DNA of 64,000 nucleotides from Hyphomicrobiales bacterium (GTDB lineage Bacteria > Pseudomonadota > Alphaproteobacteria > Rhizobiales > Rhizobiaceae): NCBI GenBank assembly GCA_900465665.1, contig UBJO01000049.1, positions 186,001 through 250,000 of the forward strand, read 5' to 3'. This document shows, in pieces, positions 1 through 8,754 of this stretch. The notes under the pieces are model-generated. The model was not told the DNA's origin. It was given only the letters and a program-made list of their open reading frames with translations, and searched no databases. The translations under genes and the position numbers were made by a program. How positions within the stretch are numbered: position 1 is the first letter of the stretch; every line of letters begins with the position of its first letter.

Positions 1-1
1 G

Positions 2-940
2 GTGTCTGAGCGCGCCAGCCTGCTCGCCGGCAAGACCGGCGTCGATCTGACCGACCCGTTTTCCCTGATCAAACTTGACATTAGCGACCTGCAAAAAGAC
101 CAGGGACGTCTACTGGACGAGGCAGGCGCGATCGGCCTCTTCGGCGGTCAAAAACTGATCTGGATTCGCGGCGCGGCAAACGAGAAGTACCTCGTTGACG
201 CTCTTCAGGTTCTGGCGCAGAAGCCTCCCGAGGCGACCTTCATCATCATCGAGGCCGGTGATCTCAAGAAGGGATCGCTGCTGCGCAAGACAAGCGAAGC
301 CGCTCGCAGCGTCGCGACCATACCATGCTACGCAGACGACGCGCGTGCGCTTAATAGCCTGATAGACGCCGAACTCGCGGGCGCGGACCTACGCATCACG
401 ACTGGAGCGCGCCAGGCGCTGTTGGAGTTGATAGGGGGCGACCGGATAGCTTCACGCAACGAGGTGAGAAAACTCGCGCTTTACTGCCTCAATCTTGAGG
501 TTATCGAGGAGCATCACGTCACGGAGATCATCGGTGACGCCAGCGCGATTTCCGTCGACGACGCCGTCGACGCGATCCTGACCGGAAATTCCGGAAACTT
601 CCTGCATGCCATGCAGAAGATCACGGCGTCGAAGACGTCCGTCTTCCTGGTCATACAGGCATGCCTTCGGCAGTTTCAGCTAATGGATGCCATGCGCGCC
701 GAGATGGACGAGAAGCGCACGCCGGCGTCTCAGGTGATGCAGACGCTCGGACGGCATCTTCATTTCAAGCGCAAGCCGATCATCGAGCAGGCCTTGAGAA
801 CATGGTCGGCGGACGCGCTGGCCCGTGAAACGAGCCGTTTGCAGGCGGCCATCCTGCAGACTAGGCGTCGCGCCTCTCTGGAGGACACGATCGCCATGCA
901 GACACTTCTATCGACCACACTTCAGTCCGGCCGAAAATAA
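2..940 (+). CDS. holA: DNA polymerase III subunit delta (5' partial)
   Basis: Clamp-loader delta subunit, which opens the beta sliding clamp during replication. About 312 residues are visible; the family usually has about 340, and the first codon here is an in-frame GTG at the window edge, so the true start probably lies upstream. The visible part fits the delta fold: a degenerate AAA+ region without a P-loop, then a helical C-terminal domain (FLVIQACLRQFQ and following). The gene runs rightward and converges with parB, only 7 bp separating the two stops, with no clear terminator between. Recognised from overall sequence resemblance to rhizobial HolA. Confidence 0.88.
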   Translation: MSERASLLAGKTGVDLTDPFSLIKLDISDLQKDQGRLLDEAGAIGLFGGQKLIWIRGAANEKYLVDALQVLAQKPPEATFIIIEAGDLKKGSLLRKTSEAARSVATIPCYADDARALNSLIDAELAGADLRITTGARQALLELIGGDRIASRNEVRKLALYCLNLEVIEEHHVTEIIGDASAISVDDAVDAILTGNSGNFLHAMQKITASKTSVFLVIQACLRQFQLMDAMRAEMDEKRTPASQVMQTLGRHLHFKRKPIIEQALRTWSADALARETSRLQAAILQTRRRASLEDTIAMQTLLSTTLQSGRK

Positions 941-947
941 GGCCGGA

Positions 948-1832
948 TCAGCGCCGTTCCAGAAGCCGGCAGATTTCTTCCAATTGATCCAATGACTTAT
1001 AAGAAATCCGGATCTGCCCGCCATTTGCCTTGTGATTGATGACGACGTCCAATCCAAGCGTATCGGAGAGAGTACGCTCAAGCGCGATCGTATCGGAATC
1101 CTTCTGATCCCGCGGATTGACTGCTGGCTTCGGCTCAGATTGCGCCTTGATGTCGTTCTGCGCAAGCCGCTCCGCATCGCGCACTGACATGCCCTTGGAA
1201 ACGATCGTTCGGGCCAGGACCGTTGGGTCCGACGTGGACACCAGCGCGCGCGCATGGCCGGCAGACAGACTGCCAGCGGCGAGCAAGTCGCGAACAGGCT
1301 CCGGCAATTTCAGAAGTCGCAGCGAGTTCGCGACGTGGCTGCGGCTCTTGCCAATGATCTCGCCGAGATCGTTCTGCGTGTAACCGTAGTCCGCAATCAA
1401 CTGCTCGTAGCCGAGCGCTTCTTCCAACGCATTGAGATCAGATCGCTGAACGTTTTCGACGATCGCGATCTCCAGCGCGGTCTTGTCATCGACATCGCGC
1501 ACGATGACAGGAATCTCAACCAGGCCTGCCAACTGCGCAGCCCGCCAACGTCTTTCGCCGGCTATGATTTCATATTGGCTTGTTGAAAGTGTACGTACAA
1601 CAACCGGCTGCACAATACCATGCTGGCGGATTGAGCTTGCAAGATCATGAAGCTCGCCGTCATCGAAGAAGCGGCGAGGGTTGCGCGGATTACGCGTGAT
1701 GAACTCGATTGGCACCAGACGATCGGCGCTGACCGCACGCTGGCCTGCATCGACGGGCGCAGGCTGGTCCATTTCGCCAATCAGCGCAGCAAGGCCGCGT
1801 CCCAGTCTTCTCTTCGAGACATCATCGTTCAT
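948..1832 (-). CDS. parB: Chromosome partitioning protein ParB
   Basis: CTP-dependent DNA clamp that loads at parS sites, spreads, and with ParA moves newly replicated origins. The 294-residue protein begins with the basic KRRLGRGLAALIGE segment typical of chromosomal ParB (the ParA-stimulating region). The ParB/Srx domain follows, with the signature GERRWRAA at about residues 92-99, then a helix-turn-helix region and a C-terminal dimerisation domain. I chose ATG at 1832, preceded by a GGTGAG ribosome-binding sequence; an upstream GTG at 1847 is possible. It lies 31 bp downstream of parA in the same operon. parS sites occur at 3260, 5244 and 5282. Confidence 0.96.
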   Translation of the reverse strand: MNDDVSKRRLGRGLAALIGEMDQPAPVDAGQRAVSADRLVPIEFITRNPRNPRRFFDDGELHDLASSIRQHGIVQPVVVRTLSTSQYEIIAGERRWRAAQLAGLVEIPVIVRDVDDKTALEIAIVENVQRSDLNALEEALGYEQLIADYGYTQNDLGEIIGKSRSHVANSLRLLKLPEPVRDLLAAGSLSAGHARALVSTSDPTVLARTIVSKGMSVRDAERLAQNDIKAQSEPKPAVNPRDQKDSDTIALERTLSDTLGLDVVINHKANGGQIRISYKSLDQLEEICRLLERR

Positions 1833-1863
1833 ATCGGTACTCACCACTTATTCGAGAGCTTGT

Positions 1864-2658
1864 TCAGGCAGCCAGACGCTGGCGCTCGCGCTGAATGACT
1901 TCGGACGCCAACTGCAGATAGGCCTGGCTTCCAGCACATTTAAGATCGTAGAGAATGGCAGGCTTGCCGTAAGAAGGCGCCTCGGACACCCGCACGTTGC
2001 GCGGAATTAACGTATGGTAAACCTTTTCACCGAGATGGGTGCGCACATCGTTCACGACCTGCTGCGCAAGATTGTTTCTCGAATCGAACATCGTCAGCAC
2101 GATACCCTGGATATCGAGCTGCGGATTTACGCTCCTGCGAACCTGGTCGACAGTCTCCAGCAACTGGCTCAACCCCTCAAGCGCGAAGAACTCGCACTGC
2201 AAGGGAACCAGCACCGAATGCGCGGCCGCCATTGCATTCATCGTCAGCAGATTGAAGGACGGCGGGCAGTCGACGAGGATATAGGAAAACTGAAATGCAT
2301 CGCGCTCGGCAAGCGCCTTCTTCAGCTTGAAGACACGATCGCTCTGCTGCGCGATCTCCATCTCGATCCCGAGAAGATCCATAGTGGAGGGGACAATATA
2401 AAGGTTGGGCACCGCGGTTTCCTGAACAACATCAAGAATGCCATGATCGCCGATCAAGAGGTCGTAGGAGGATCGGCTGCGGTTCTTGCGATCAATACCT
2501 AAGCCCGTGCTTGCGTTACCCTGAGGATCAAGATCTACGATAAGAACGCGCTCGCCGATCGCCGCTAGTGCGGTTGCCAGATTGATAGCCGTCGTCGTCT
2601 TGCCGACGCCACCCTTCTGATTTGCGATCGTGATAATCCGATTCCGTCCAGCAACCAT
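1864..2658 (-). CDS. parA: Chromosome partitioning ATPase ParA
   Basis: Walker-type ATPase (264 residues) that binds nucleoid DNA and positions ParB-parS complexes. It has the deviant Walker A motif KGGVGKTTT near residue 16, Walker A' (VDLDPQGNAS) and Walker B (ILVDCPPS). The open frame extends to 2736, but this would add 26 unrelated residues and run into rsmG. The ATG at 2658 gives the family-typical start MVAGRNRIITIANQ and leaves 19 bp after the rsmG stop. It is the third gene of the leftward mnmG-rsmG-parA-parB string, an arrangement well conserved near bacterial origins. Confidence 0.96.
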   Translation of the reverse strand: MVAGRNRIITIANQKGGVGKTTTAINLATALAAIGERVLIVDLDPQGNASTGLGIDRKNRSRSSYDLLIGDHGILDVVQETAVPNLYIVPSTMDLLGIEMEIAQQSDRVFKLKKALAERDAFQFSYILVDCPPSFNLLTMNAMAAAHSVLVPLQCEFFALEGLSQLLETVDQVRRSVNPQLDIQGIVLTMFDSRNNLAQQVVNDVRTHLGEKVYHTLIPRNVRVSEAPSYGKPAILYDLKCAGSQAYLQLASEVIQRERQRLAA

Positions 2659-2677
2659 TGTCGCAACGCCCGATTTG

Positions 2678-3295
2678 TTAGACCAAATGCCGTAAATTGG
2701 AAATTTCGAGAACGACTGAGTCCATCTCGACGGCACTCTTGTGTTCTACCAGATCAAATGCCCACCGACCATGTGCATTTGCCACCTCTGATCGGTAATC
2801 CCGGCCTTTATGGAAATACGCGCGGATTTTTTCGTTACGGATCGCGAATGGATCGACGAACTCCAGAAGTTTATCCAGGTCCGCAAGCGCCCTGGCGGAC
2901 ACGAAATCGCAGACGGGGAGGTCCGCAACCGCGTCCTCAATCCGCACGGGATGCACGGAACCACGGGCGCCCGTTTCCCTCAGCGCCGTGCGCAAGAAGG
3001 CAGCCTTCTTGTTGTTGCTCTCAACCAGATGCACCCAGCCGTCTTTGAGCTCCGCGAGGAAGATCGCTGTTACTACGCCGGGAAAGCCGCCGCCGCTACC
3101 GAGATCCACCCAGTTGCCCGCGTGCGGCTGAAGCTGGAAGATCTGTGCACTATCAGCAATATGCCTTTCCCACGCGTCCTTGAGAGTGGAGGGAGCGGAG
3201 AGGTTGATAGCCTTGCTCCATTTCTGAAATAGACCCAAAAAATGCTCAAGTCGTTCCTGTGTTTCACGTGAAACACGCCGGCCGTTCAATTCCAT
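2678..3295 (-). CDS. rsmG: 16S rRNA (guanine-N7) methyltransferase RsmG
   Basis: SAM-dependent methyltransferase for a conserved guanine in the 530 loop of 16S rRNA (formerly GidB). The 205-residue protein has the glycine-rich SAM site DLGSGGGFPG at about residues 64-73 and a C-terminal Rossmann core. The open frame extends to 3346 into mnmG; I prefer ATG at 3295, giving MELNGRRVSRETQERL and a 31 bp gap. The codons for the VSRET segment contain a perfect parS palindrome (3260-3275), so the protein N-terminus is partly shaped by the partition site. It lies between mnmG and parA on the same strand. Confidence 0.94.
   Translation of the reverse strand: MELNGRRVSRETQERLEHFLGLFQKWSKAINLSAPSTLKDAWERHIADSAQIFQLQPHAGNWVDLGSGGGFPGVVTAIFLAELKDGWVHLVESNNKKAAFLRTALRETGARGSVHPVRIEDAVADLPVCDFVSARALADLDKLLEFVDPFAIRNEKIRAYFHKGRDYRSEVANAHGRWAFDLVEHKSAVEMDSVVLEISNLRHLV
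3260..3275. other. parS: parS site 1 (perfect)
   Basis: The 16 bp palindrome TGTTTCACGTGAAACA matches the consensus ParB-binding parS exactly. It lies inside the N-terminal codons of rsmG, about 1.4 kb upstream of the parB start. Confidence 0.95.
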
Positions 3296-3326
3296 ATGAG
3301 GACTCTCAAATAGTGTAGGTTGCAGT

Positions 3327-5189
3327 CTATGCCGCGACTTCGCCACGTCGCAAATGCACGAGCAAGAGCGAAATCGCCGCCGGCGTCATCCCATCAACTC
3401 GCGAAGCTTGCGCGACGTCATAGGGGCGAGCCTTCGCCAACTTCTGCTTGAGCTCGTTGGATAGGCCGGACAAGCGATCAAAATCAAAATCGGCAGGGAT
3501 AAGACGCTCTTCATCTCGCTTGATATGGGCCACGTCAGCCTGCTGCCGGTCCATATAGACCGCATAGTTTGCCTCGATCTCCAGCGCGGCACCCGCCTTG
3601 GAGTCGATCGCATCCAACTCCGGCCACACCGGTCGAAGTGTCTCAAGATCGAAATCAGGGAACGCCAGCAACTCATAAGCCGTGCGGCGTTGGCCATCGA
3701 GGTTGAGCTTAAGCCCAAATCGACGCGCCTCGGTTGGCGTGACCGACAGGGACGTCAAAAGTGCCCGGCCCGCCTCGATCTCCGACGCATACTGCTCAAA
3801 CCGATCAGAGCGGGCGTGAGATGAGATCCCCAGCGAGATCGCAAGCGGCGTAAGGCGAACATCCGCATTGTCTGCGCGGAGCGAAAGACGGTACTCAGCT
3901 CTCGACGTAAACATACGGTACGGCTCGGCCACACCGCGTGATGTGAGGTCATCGATCATCACGCCAATGTAGGAATCGGTCCGGCTGAAACGCACCGCGT
4001 CTTGCTGACCAGCCAGGCGCGCTGCATTGAGTCCGGCAACCAATCCCTGCGCCGCAGCTTCCTCGTATCCGGTCGTGCCATTGATCTGCCCCGCCAAGAA
4101 CAATCCAGGCTGCTTCTTCACTTCGAGTGAAGGCTTGAGCTCTCGTGGATCGACGTGGTCGTATTCAATCGCATAGCCTGGTTGCAGAATGGTGACTTGC
4201 TCAAGGCCCGGTATCGTACGAATAAAGGCGTCTTGAACCTCGGCTGGAAGCGATGTCGAGATCCCGTTGGGATAGACGGTGTCATCATCAAGACCTTCAG
4301 GCTCCAGAAACACCTGGTGGCCATCTCTCTCGCCGAACTTGACCAGCTTATCCTCGATCGAGGGGCAATAGCGCGGGCCGACGCCTTCAATCTGGCCGGA
4401 ATACATTGCCGACCGCTTGAGATTATCGACGATGATGCGATGTGTCGCTTCCGTTGTGCGCGTAACGCCGCAGTCGATCTGCGGGTTCGCGATGTGATCG
4501 GTCATGAAAGAGAAGGGGACCGCATCGTCATCCGCTCCCTGCCGGCCAACGCCGGCCCAATCGATGGTCTTTCCGTCCAGTCGAGCGGGGGTGCCGGTCT
4601 TCAAGCGACCGAGCTGTAAGCTCATACCCAACAAGGTCTTCGACAGTCCCATCGACGGCTCTTCACCGGCGCGGCCAGCCGGAATCTTCTTGTCGCCGAT
4701 ATGGATGAGGCCGCGCAGGAAGGTCCCCGTCGTCAACACCACCGCACCGGAATACAGAATCCGGCTATCTTTCATAATGACGCCAGAGACGCGGCCATCC
4801 TTGATCGACAGATCGAAGGCATCGCCCTCGACAATCGTGAGGTTGGGGATCGAAGATATCTCGGCATGCATCGCCTGGCGATAGAGCTTGCGATCTGCCT
4901 GCGTGCGAGGGCCGCGCACGGCCGGACCCTTCTTGCGATTGAGCATACGAAACTGGATACCCCCAGCATCAGCCACGCGTCCCATCAGCCCGTCCAACGC
5001 ATCGATCTCGCGGACCAGATGACCCTTCCCGAGGCCACCGATTGCAGGATTGCACGACATCACGCCGATGGTCTCACGCTTATGCGTCACAAGCGCCGTC
5101 TTGGCACCAGCGCGCGCAGCCGCGGAAGCGGCTTCGCATCCAGCGTGCCCGCCACCAATGACGATGACATCGAACCGTGAGGTATTCAT
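3327..5189 (-). CDS. mnmG: tRNA uridine-5-carboxymethylaminomethyl modification enzyme MnmG
   Basis: FAD-dependent subunit (620 residues, usual length) of the MnmE-MnmG complex, which installs cmnm5/nm5 groups at the wobble uridine of several tRNAs. The N-terminal dinucleotide-binding motif GGGHAGCEAA is near residue 12; the MSCNPAIGGLGKGHL motif follows and the conserved C-terminal helical domain is present. The ATG at 5189 has a strong AGGAG ribosome-binding site 7-8 bp upstream. Its partner mnmE lies directly upstream on the same strand. The roughly 100 bp between them hold two parS-type sites rather than a clear promoter. Confidence 0.97.
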   Translation of the reverse strand: MNTSRFDVIVIGGGHAGCEAASAAARAGAKTALVTHKRETIGVMSCNPAIGGLGKGHLVREIDALDGLMGRVADAGGIQFRMLNRKKGPAVRGPRTQADRKLYRQAMHAEISSIPNLTIVEGDAFDLSIKDGRVSGVIMKDSRILYSGAVVLTTGTFLRGLIHIGDKKIPAGRAGEEPSMGLSKTLLGMSLQLGRLKTGTPARLDGKTIDWAGVGRQGADDDAVPFSFMTDHIANPQIDCGVTRTTEATHRIIVDNLKRSAMYSGQIEGVGPRYCPSIEDKLVKFGERDGHQVFLEPEGLDDDTVYPNGISTSLPAEVQDAFIRTIPGLEQVTILQPGYAIEYDHVDPRELKPSLEVKKQPGLFLAGQINGTTGYEEAAAQGLVAGLNAARLAGQQDAVRFSRTDSYIGVMIDDLTSRGVAEPYRMFTSRAEYRLSLRADNADVRLTPLAISLGISSHARSDRFEQYASEIEAGRALLTSLSVTPTEARRFGLKLNLDGQRRTAYELLAFPDFDLETLRPVWPELDAIDSKAGAALEIEANYAVYMDRQQADVAHIKRDEERLIPADFDFDRLSGLSNELKQKLAKARPYDVAQASRVDGMTPAAISLLLVHLRRGEVAA

Positions 5190-5243
5190 AACAATGCTCC
5201 TGAGATCGCTCGGTGATGCGGCAAGCCGTCCCGCGAGTCAAGA

Positions 5244-5259
5244 CGTTTCACGTGAAACC
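5244..5259. other. parS: parS site 2
   Basis: The sequence cGTTTCACGTGAAACc has a perfect 14 bp GTTTCACGTGAAAC core; only the outermost base pair differs from consensus. It is intergenic between mnmE and mnmG. Confidence 0.9.
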
Positions 5260-5281
5260 ACGTTTTTCAGCGTCGTCGCAG

Positions 5282-5297
5282 TGTTTCACGTGAATCA
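5282..5297. other. parS: parS site 3 (one mismatch in one arm)
   Basis: TGTTTCACGTGAATCA differs from the consensus at one base of the right arm. The last three bases are the mnmE stop codon read on the minus strand. It is 22 bp from site 2, so the two could be bound together by ParB. Confidence 0.75.
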
Positions 5298-6608
5298 TTT
5301 GCCAATACAGAATTCGCCGAAGATCACGTCGAGCAAATTCTCCACATCGACCCGACCGGTGATGTGGCCAAGCGCGACACCGGCCATGCGGAGCTCCTCC
5401 GCTCTAATGTCCAGGTCAACATGCTCGTTAGCGATGGCTCGCTCGATAGCTGCGATACATTCCGCTAACGAATCGTTGTGGCGCGTGCGGGTAGGGATAG
5501 CAAACAAATGCGGAGGTACCATCTCGCGCAACCGATCTCCGATCGCCTGCCGCAGTTGGTCCAAGCCGGCGCCGGTTTCCACAGAGATCCTCACATCGTA
5601 TGGATTCGATGAGATGCTGGGCAAGTCCGCCTTCGTTCCAACGCGCAACGCAGACGACGGGGCAGTGCTGTCGTCTGAAAGAACGGACATGTCCTCTATA
5701 TAGATAACGAGATCCGCGGCCTCCATTGCGGTGCGTGCGCGCCGAATGCCCTCCCGTTCGACGACCTCTTCTGTCTCACGCAATCCCGCAGTATCGTAGA
5801 GCTTGACGAGAAATCCATCGATATCGAGGTCGGTGGATAATACATCGCGCGTCGTTCCGGCGATATCCGTAACGATCGCAATGTCGCGCCTCACAAGTGC
5901 ATTCATCAGGCTCGATTTTCCCGCATTGGGCAGTCCGGCGATAACAACCTTGAAGCCGTCTCTGATGATCTCGCCTGTCTTCGCCATACCAAGATGCTGA
6001 CGAATCTTGTTGGCAAGCTCGGTCATGTCCGACCAGACCTGGTCCGACACCGAGCCAGGAACGTCGTCCTCGTCAGGAAAATCAAGTTCAGCCTCGATCA
6101 ACGCACGGCCGCGCGTCAATCGCTGTGCCCAAGCTTCATAGACGGCCGAGAGTCCGCCGGAACTCTGTTCAAGAGCGAGGCGACGCTGCATCTCTGTCTC
6201 TGCGGAGATCAAATCCGCAAGACCTTCGATCTCCAGTAGGTCAAGCTTCCCGTTTTCGAAAGCACGTCGGGAGAACTCGCCAGCCAAGGCTTGTCGCAGC
6301 CCATCAAACGAGTTCAGCTCCCGATAAACCGCACTTACGACAGCGCGGCCGCCATGAAGGTGAAACTCGACGACGTCTTCCCCGGTAAAGGAGTTAGGTC
6401 CGGGGAAGAACAGCACAAGGCCATTGTCGAGTGCCTCACCGTTACGGGTTCGAATCGTTCGCAGGGAGGTGGTACGGGCAGGGACGGTACCTGAGACCAT
6501 GCTACCCATCACATCCACGGCCCGTGGACCGCTTATACGGATGACGGCCAAGCCGGCGGGAACGGCGCCGCTGGAAAGCGCATAGATCGTCTCTGTGAAT
6601 TCCGCCAC
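5295..6608 (-). CDS. mnmE: tRNA modification GTPase MnmE
   Basis: GTPase and formyl-THF-binding partner of MnmG in wobble-uridine modification; 437 residues. It has an N-terminal THF-binding domain (TIYALSSG...AVIRISGP), a central G domain with P-loop GLPNAGKSS and G3 DTAGLRET, and the C-terminal CIGK motif with the catalytic cysteine. Two GTG codons can start it (6614 and 6608). The one at 6608 is better spaced from the GGAG sequence and gives MAEFTETIYALSSG. The gene lies between rho and mnmG, and the rho terminator at 6701-6728 precedes it, so it probably has its own promoter. Confidence 0.96.
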   Translation of the reverse strand: MAEFTETIYALSSGAVPAGLAVIRISGPRAVDVMGSMVSGTVPARTTSLRTIRTRNGEALDNGLVLFFPGPNSFTGEDVVEFHLHGGRAVVSAVYRELNSFDGLRQALAGEFSRRAFENGKLDLLEIEGLADLISAETEMQRRLALEQSSGGLSAVYEAWAQRLTRGRALIEAELDFPDEDDVPGSVSDQVWSDMTELANKIRQHLGMAKTGEIIRDGFKVVIAGLPNAGKSSLMNALVRRDIAIVTDIAGTTRDVLSTDLDIDGFLVKLYDTAGLRETEEVVEREGIRRARTAMEAADLVIYIEDMSVLSDDSTAPSSALRVGTKADLPSISSNPYDVRISVETGAGLDQLRQAIGDRLREMVPPHLFAIPTRTRHNDSLAECIAAIERAIANEHVDLDIRAEELRMAGVALGHITGRVDVENLLDVIFGEFCIGK

Positions 6609-6700
6609 GGACACACTCCAATTGATACGATACCGAATCGATCGTTTATCCGCCTGAGTGAGTGTCGTCGGTCTACTTCAGTCAGGCTCATAGAAACAGA

Positions 6701-6728
6701 AAAGCCGGCCAAGACAGCGGCCGGCTTT
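6701..6728 (-). terminator. Intrinsic terminator downstream of rho
   Basis: Perfect 10 bp inverted repeat AAAGCCGGCC / GGCCGGCTTT with an 8-nt loop. On the minus strand it is followed by a T-rich stretch. It lies 28 bp past the rho stop codon and before the mnmE start. Confidence 0.75.
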
Positions 6729-6755
6729 AGTTGATTGAATCCGGCTAAGGATAAA

Positions 6756-8021
6756 TCAGGTGTTCATCGATTCGAAGAAATCGGAATTACTCTTCGTCTG
6801 CTTCAGCTTGTCGATGAGGAACTCGATCGCATCGGTCGTGCCCATCGGCGCCAGGATGCGGCGGAGAACGAAGATCTTCTGCAGATCCTGGCGTGGAACA
6901 AGCAGGTCTTCCTTACGCGTGCCGGACTTGAGAATGTCCATCGACGGGAAGATGCGCTTGTCGGCGACCTTGCGGTCGAGAACGATTTCCGAGTTACCGG
7001 TACCCTTGAACTCTTCGAAGATGACTTCGTCCATACGGCTGCCAGTATCGATCAGCGCGGTCGCGATAATGGTCAGCGAACCACCTTCTTCGATGTTACG
7101 CGCCGCGCCAAAGAAGCGCTTCGGGCGCTGCAGTGCGTTGGCATCAACACCACCGGTCAGAACCTTACCGGAAGAAGGAACAACCGTGTTGTAAGCGCGG
7201 CCGAGGCGCGTGATCGAATCGAGAAGGATCACGACATCGCGACCATGTTCGACAAGGCGCTTGGCCTTCTCGATGACCATCTCGGCGACTTGCACGTGGC
7301 GGGTTGCCGGCTCGTCGAATGTCGAAGAAACGACTTCACCCTTAACCGAGCGCTGCATGTCCGTCACTTCTTCGGGACGCTCGTCGATCAGGAGAACGAT
7401 GAGATAGCATTCCGGGTGATTGGCAGTGATCGAGTGCGCGATGTTCTGCAGGAGAACCGTCTTACCCGTACGCGGCGGTGCGACGATCAGACCACGCTGG
7501 CCCTTACCAAGCGGCGCGACGAGATCGATCACGCGCGACGAGAGATCCTTGTTGGTGGGAATCTCAAGTTCCATCTTGAAGCGCTCGTTCGGATAGAGCG
7601 GCGTCAGGTTGTCGAAGTGAACCTTGTGACGGATCTTTTCCGGATCGTCGAAGTTGATCGTGTTGACCTTCAGCAGCGCGAAATAGCGCTCGCCTTCCTT
7701 CGGTCCGCGGATCGGGCCTTCAACCGTATCGCCAGTCTTCAGCGAGAAGCGGCGAATCTGGGAGGGGGAGATGTAGATGTCGTCGGGACCGGGGAGGTAG
7801 TTAGCGTTGGCAGACCGCAGGAAGCCGAAGCCGTCCTGCAGAACTTCGACCACGCCTTCGCCGATAATCTCGACGTCCTGGCTGGCAAGAACCTTGAGTA
7901 TTGCGAACATCAGCTCCTGCTTGCGCATCGTGCTGGCATTCTCGACCTCGAGCGATTCGGCGAATGCCAGAAGATCGGTCGGGGATTTACTCTTAAGTTC
8001 CTGAAGCTTCATTTCAGACAT
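6756..8021 (-). CDS. rho: Transcription termination factor Rho
   Basis: Hexameric RNA-dependent ATPase that ends transcription at rut sites; 421 residues, standard length. Domains in order: an N-terminal helical segment (MKLQELKSKSPTDLL), an RNA-binding cold-shock-like OB domain (GFGFLRS... and DDIYISPSQIRRF), and a RecA-like motor. The motor has Walker A PPRTGKT, the Q-loop region and VILLDSITRLGRAYN. The start at 8021 (MSEMKLQELK) has no strong ribosome-binding site; ATG at 8012 is the alternative. It is flanked by terminator-like hairpins on both sides, suggesting its own transcript. Confidence 0.97.
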   Translation of the reverse strand: MSEMKLQELKSKSPTDLLAFAESLEVENASTMRKQELMFAILKVLASQDVEIIGEGVVEVLQDGFGFLRSANANYLPGPDDIYISPSQIRRFSLKTGDTVEGPIRGPKEGERYFALLKVNTINFDDPEKIRHKVHFDNLTPLYPNERFKMELEIPTNKDLSSRVIDLVAPLGKGQRGLIVAPPRTGKTVLLQNIAHSITANHPECYLIVLLIDERPEEVTDMQRSVKGEVVSSTFDEPATRHVQVAEMVIEKAKRLVEHGRDVVILLDSITRLGRAYNTVVPSSGKVLTGGVDANALQRPKRFFGAARNIEEGGSLTIIATALIDTGSRMDEVIFEEFKGTGNSEIVLDRKVADKRIFPSMDILKSGTRKEDLLVPRQDLQKIFVLRRILAPMGTTDAIEFLIDKLKQTKSNSDFFESMNT

Positions 8022-8157
8022 GAAGTGTCCATTACTCTATAATTTTGAGGGGAAAGGCGATGTCGAGACAGTAACCGGTCCTGCGAGGAGCCCGCAGACG
8101 ATCGAACTTTACATACATGCCACAAGGATGAGGTGGACGGAAAATAGCGAGTCAGTT

Positions 8158-8174
8158 CCCCCGCCGCAAGGGGG
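8158..8174 (-). terminator. Weak hairpin between hemJ and rho
   Basis: CCCCC / GGGGG stem with a 7-nt loop, downstream of the hemJ stop on the minus strand. There is no proper T-run directly after it, so termination is uncertain. Confidence 0.3.
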
Positions 8175-8215
8175 CTGCTTAAAATGAAGCAAATTTAACC
8201 CATCAGCCGGCTGCG

Positions 8216-8752
8216 TCAAAATGGCTTGACGACGACAAGGATGACGATAGCGATCATCAAAACGGTCGGCGCCTCGTTCATGAATCGCCAGTAGCGCGCC
8301 GAACGCCGGTTCTCGTCACGCTCGAATGCCTTTGCCGCACGGCTGAAAAACACGTGCACGCCGGTCAAGAGAACGACAAGCCCGATCTTCGCGTGCAGCC
8401 ATCCGCCCTGGAACCCATAAACCGACCACGAGAGATACAGCCCGAAGATCCAGGTCAGCATCATCGCCGGGTTCATGATCACCTTCAGCAGACGGCGTTC
8501 CATGACCTTGAAGGTTTCCGACTGCACCGAGCCGGGCTCGGCATCGGTGTGGTAGATGAACAATCGCGGCATGTAGAACAGCCCGGCCATCCACGAGATC
8601 ACGGCGATGATGTGAAGCGCCTTGATCCAGAGATAGAGCGTATCCGGATTCCAGACGAAGAGACCGACCGCCAGCGCCACGAAGAAGGCGATGGCGATAA
8701 AGGCGCGCCGGCGCGCATAGGAACCGGGTCTCTCGTCGATCTGGCGTTCCAT
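8216..8752 (-). CDS. hemJ: Protoporphyrinogen IX oxidase HemJ
   Basis: Membrane protein of the HemJ (formerly UPF0093) family, which oxidises protoporphyrinogen IX to protoporphyrin IX in bacteria lacking HemG or HemY. At 178 residues it has about four to five hydrophobic segments, for example FIAIAFFVALAVGLFVW and VLMIAIVILVVV, and conserved residues in IKALHIIAVISWMAGLFYMPRLF and the HAKIGLV region. A TTG at 8758 could add two residues and would overlap the hemE stop; I prefer ATG at 8752. It follows hemE by 2 bp, so the two heme genes form an operon. Confidence 0.93.
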   Translation of the reverse strand: MERQIDERPGSYARRRAFIAIAFFVALAVGLFVWNPDTLYLWIKALHIIAVISWMAGLFYMPRLFIYHTDAEPGSVQSETFKVMERRLLKVIMNPAMMLTWIFGLYLSWSVYGFQGGWLHAKIGLVVLLTGVHVFFSRAAKAFERDENRRSARYWRFMNEAPTVLMIAIVILVVVKPF

Positions 8753-8754
8753 GG

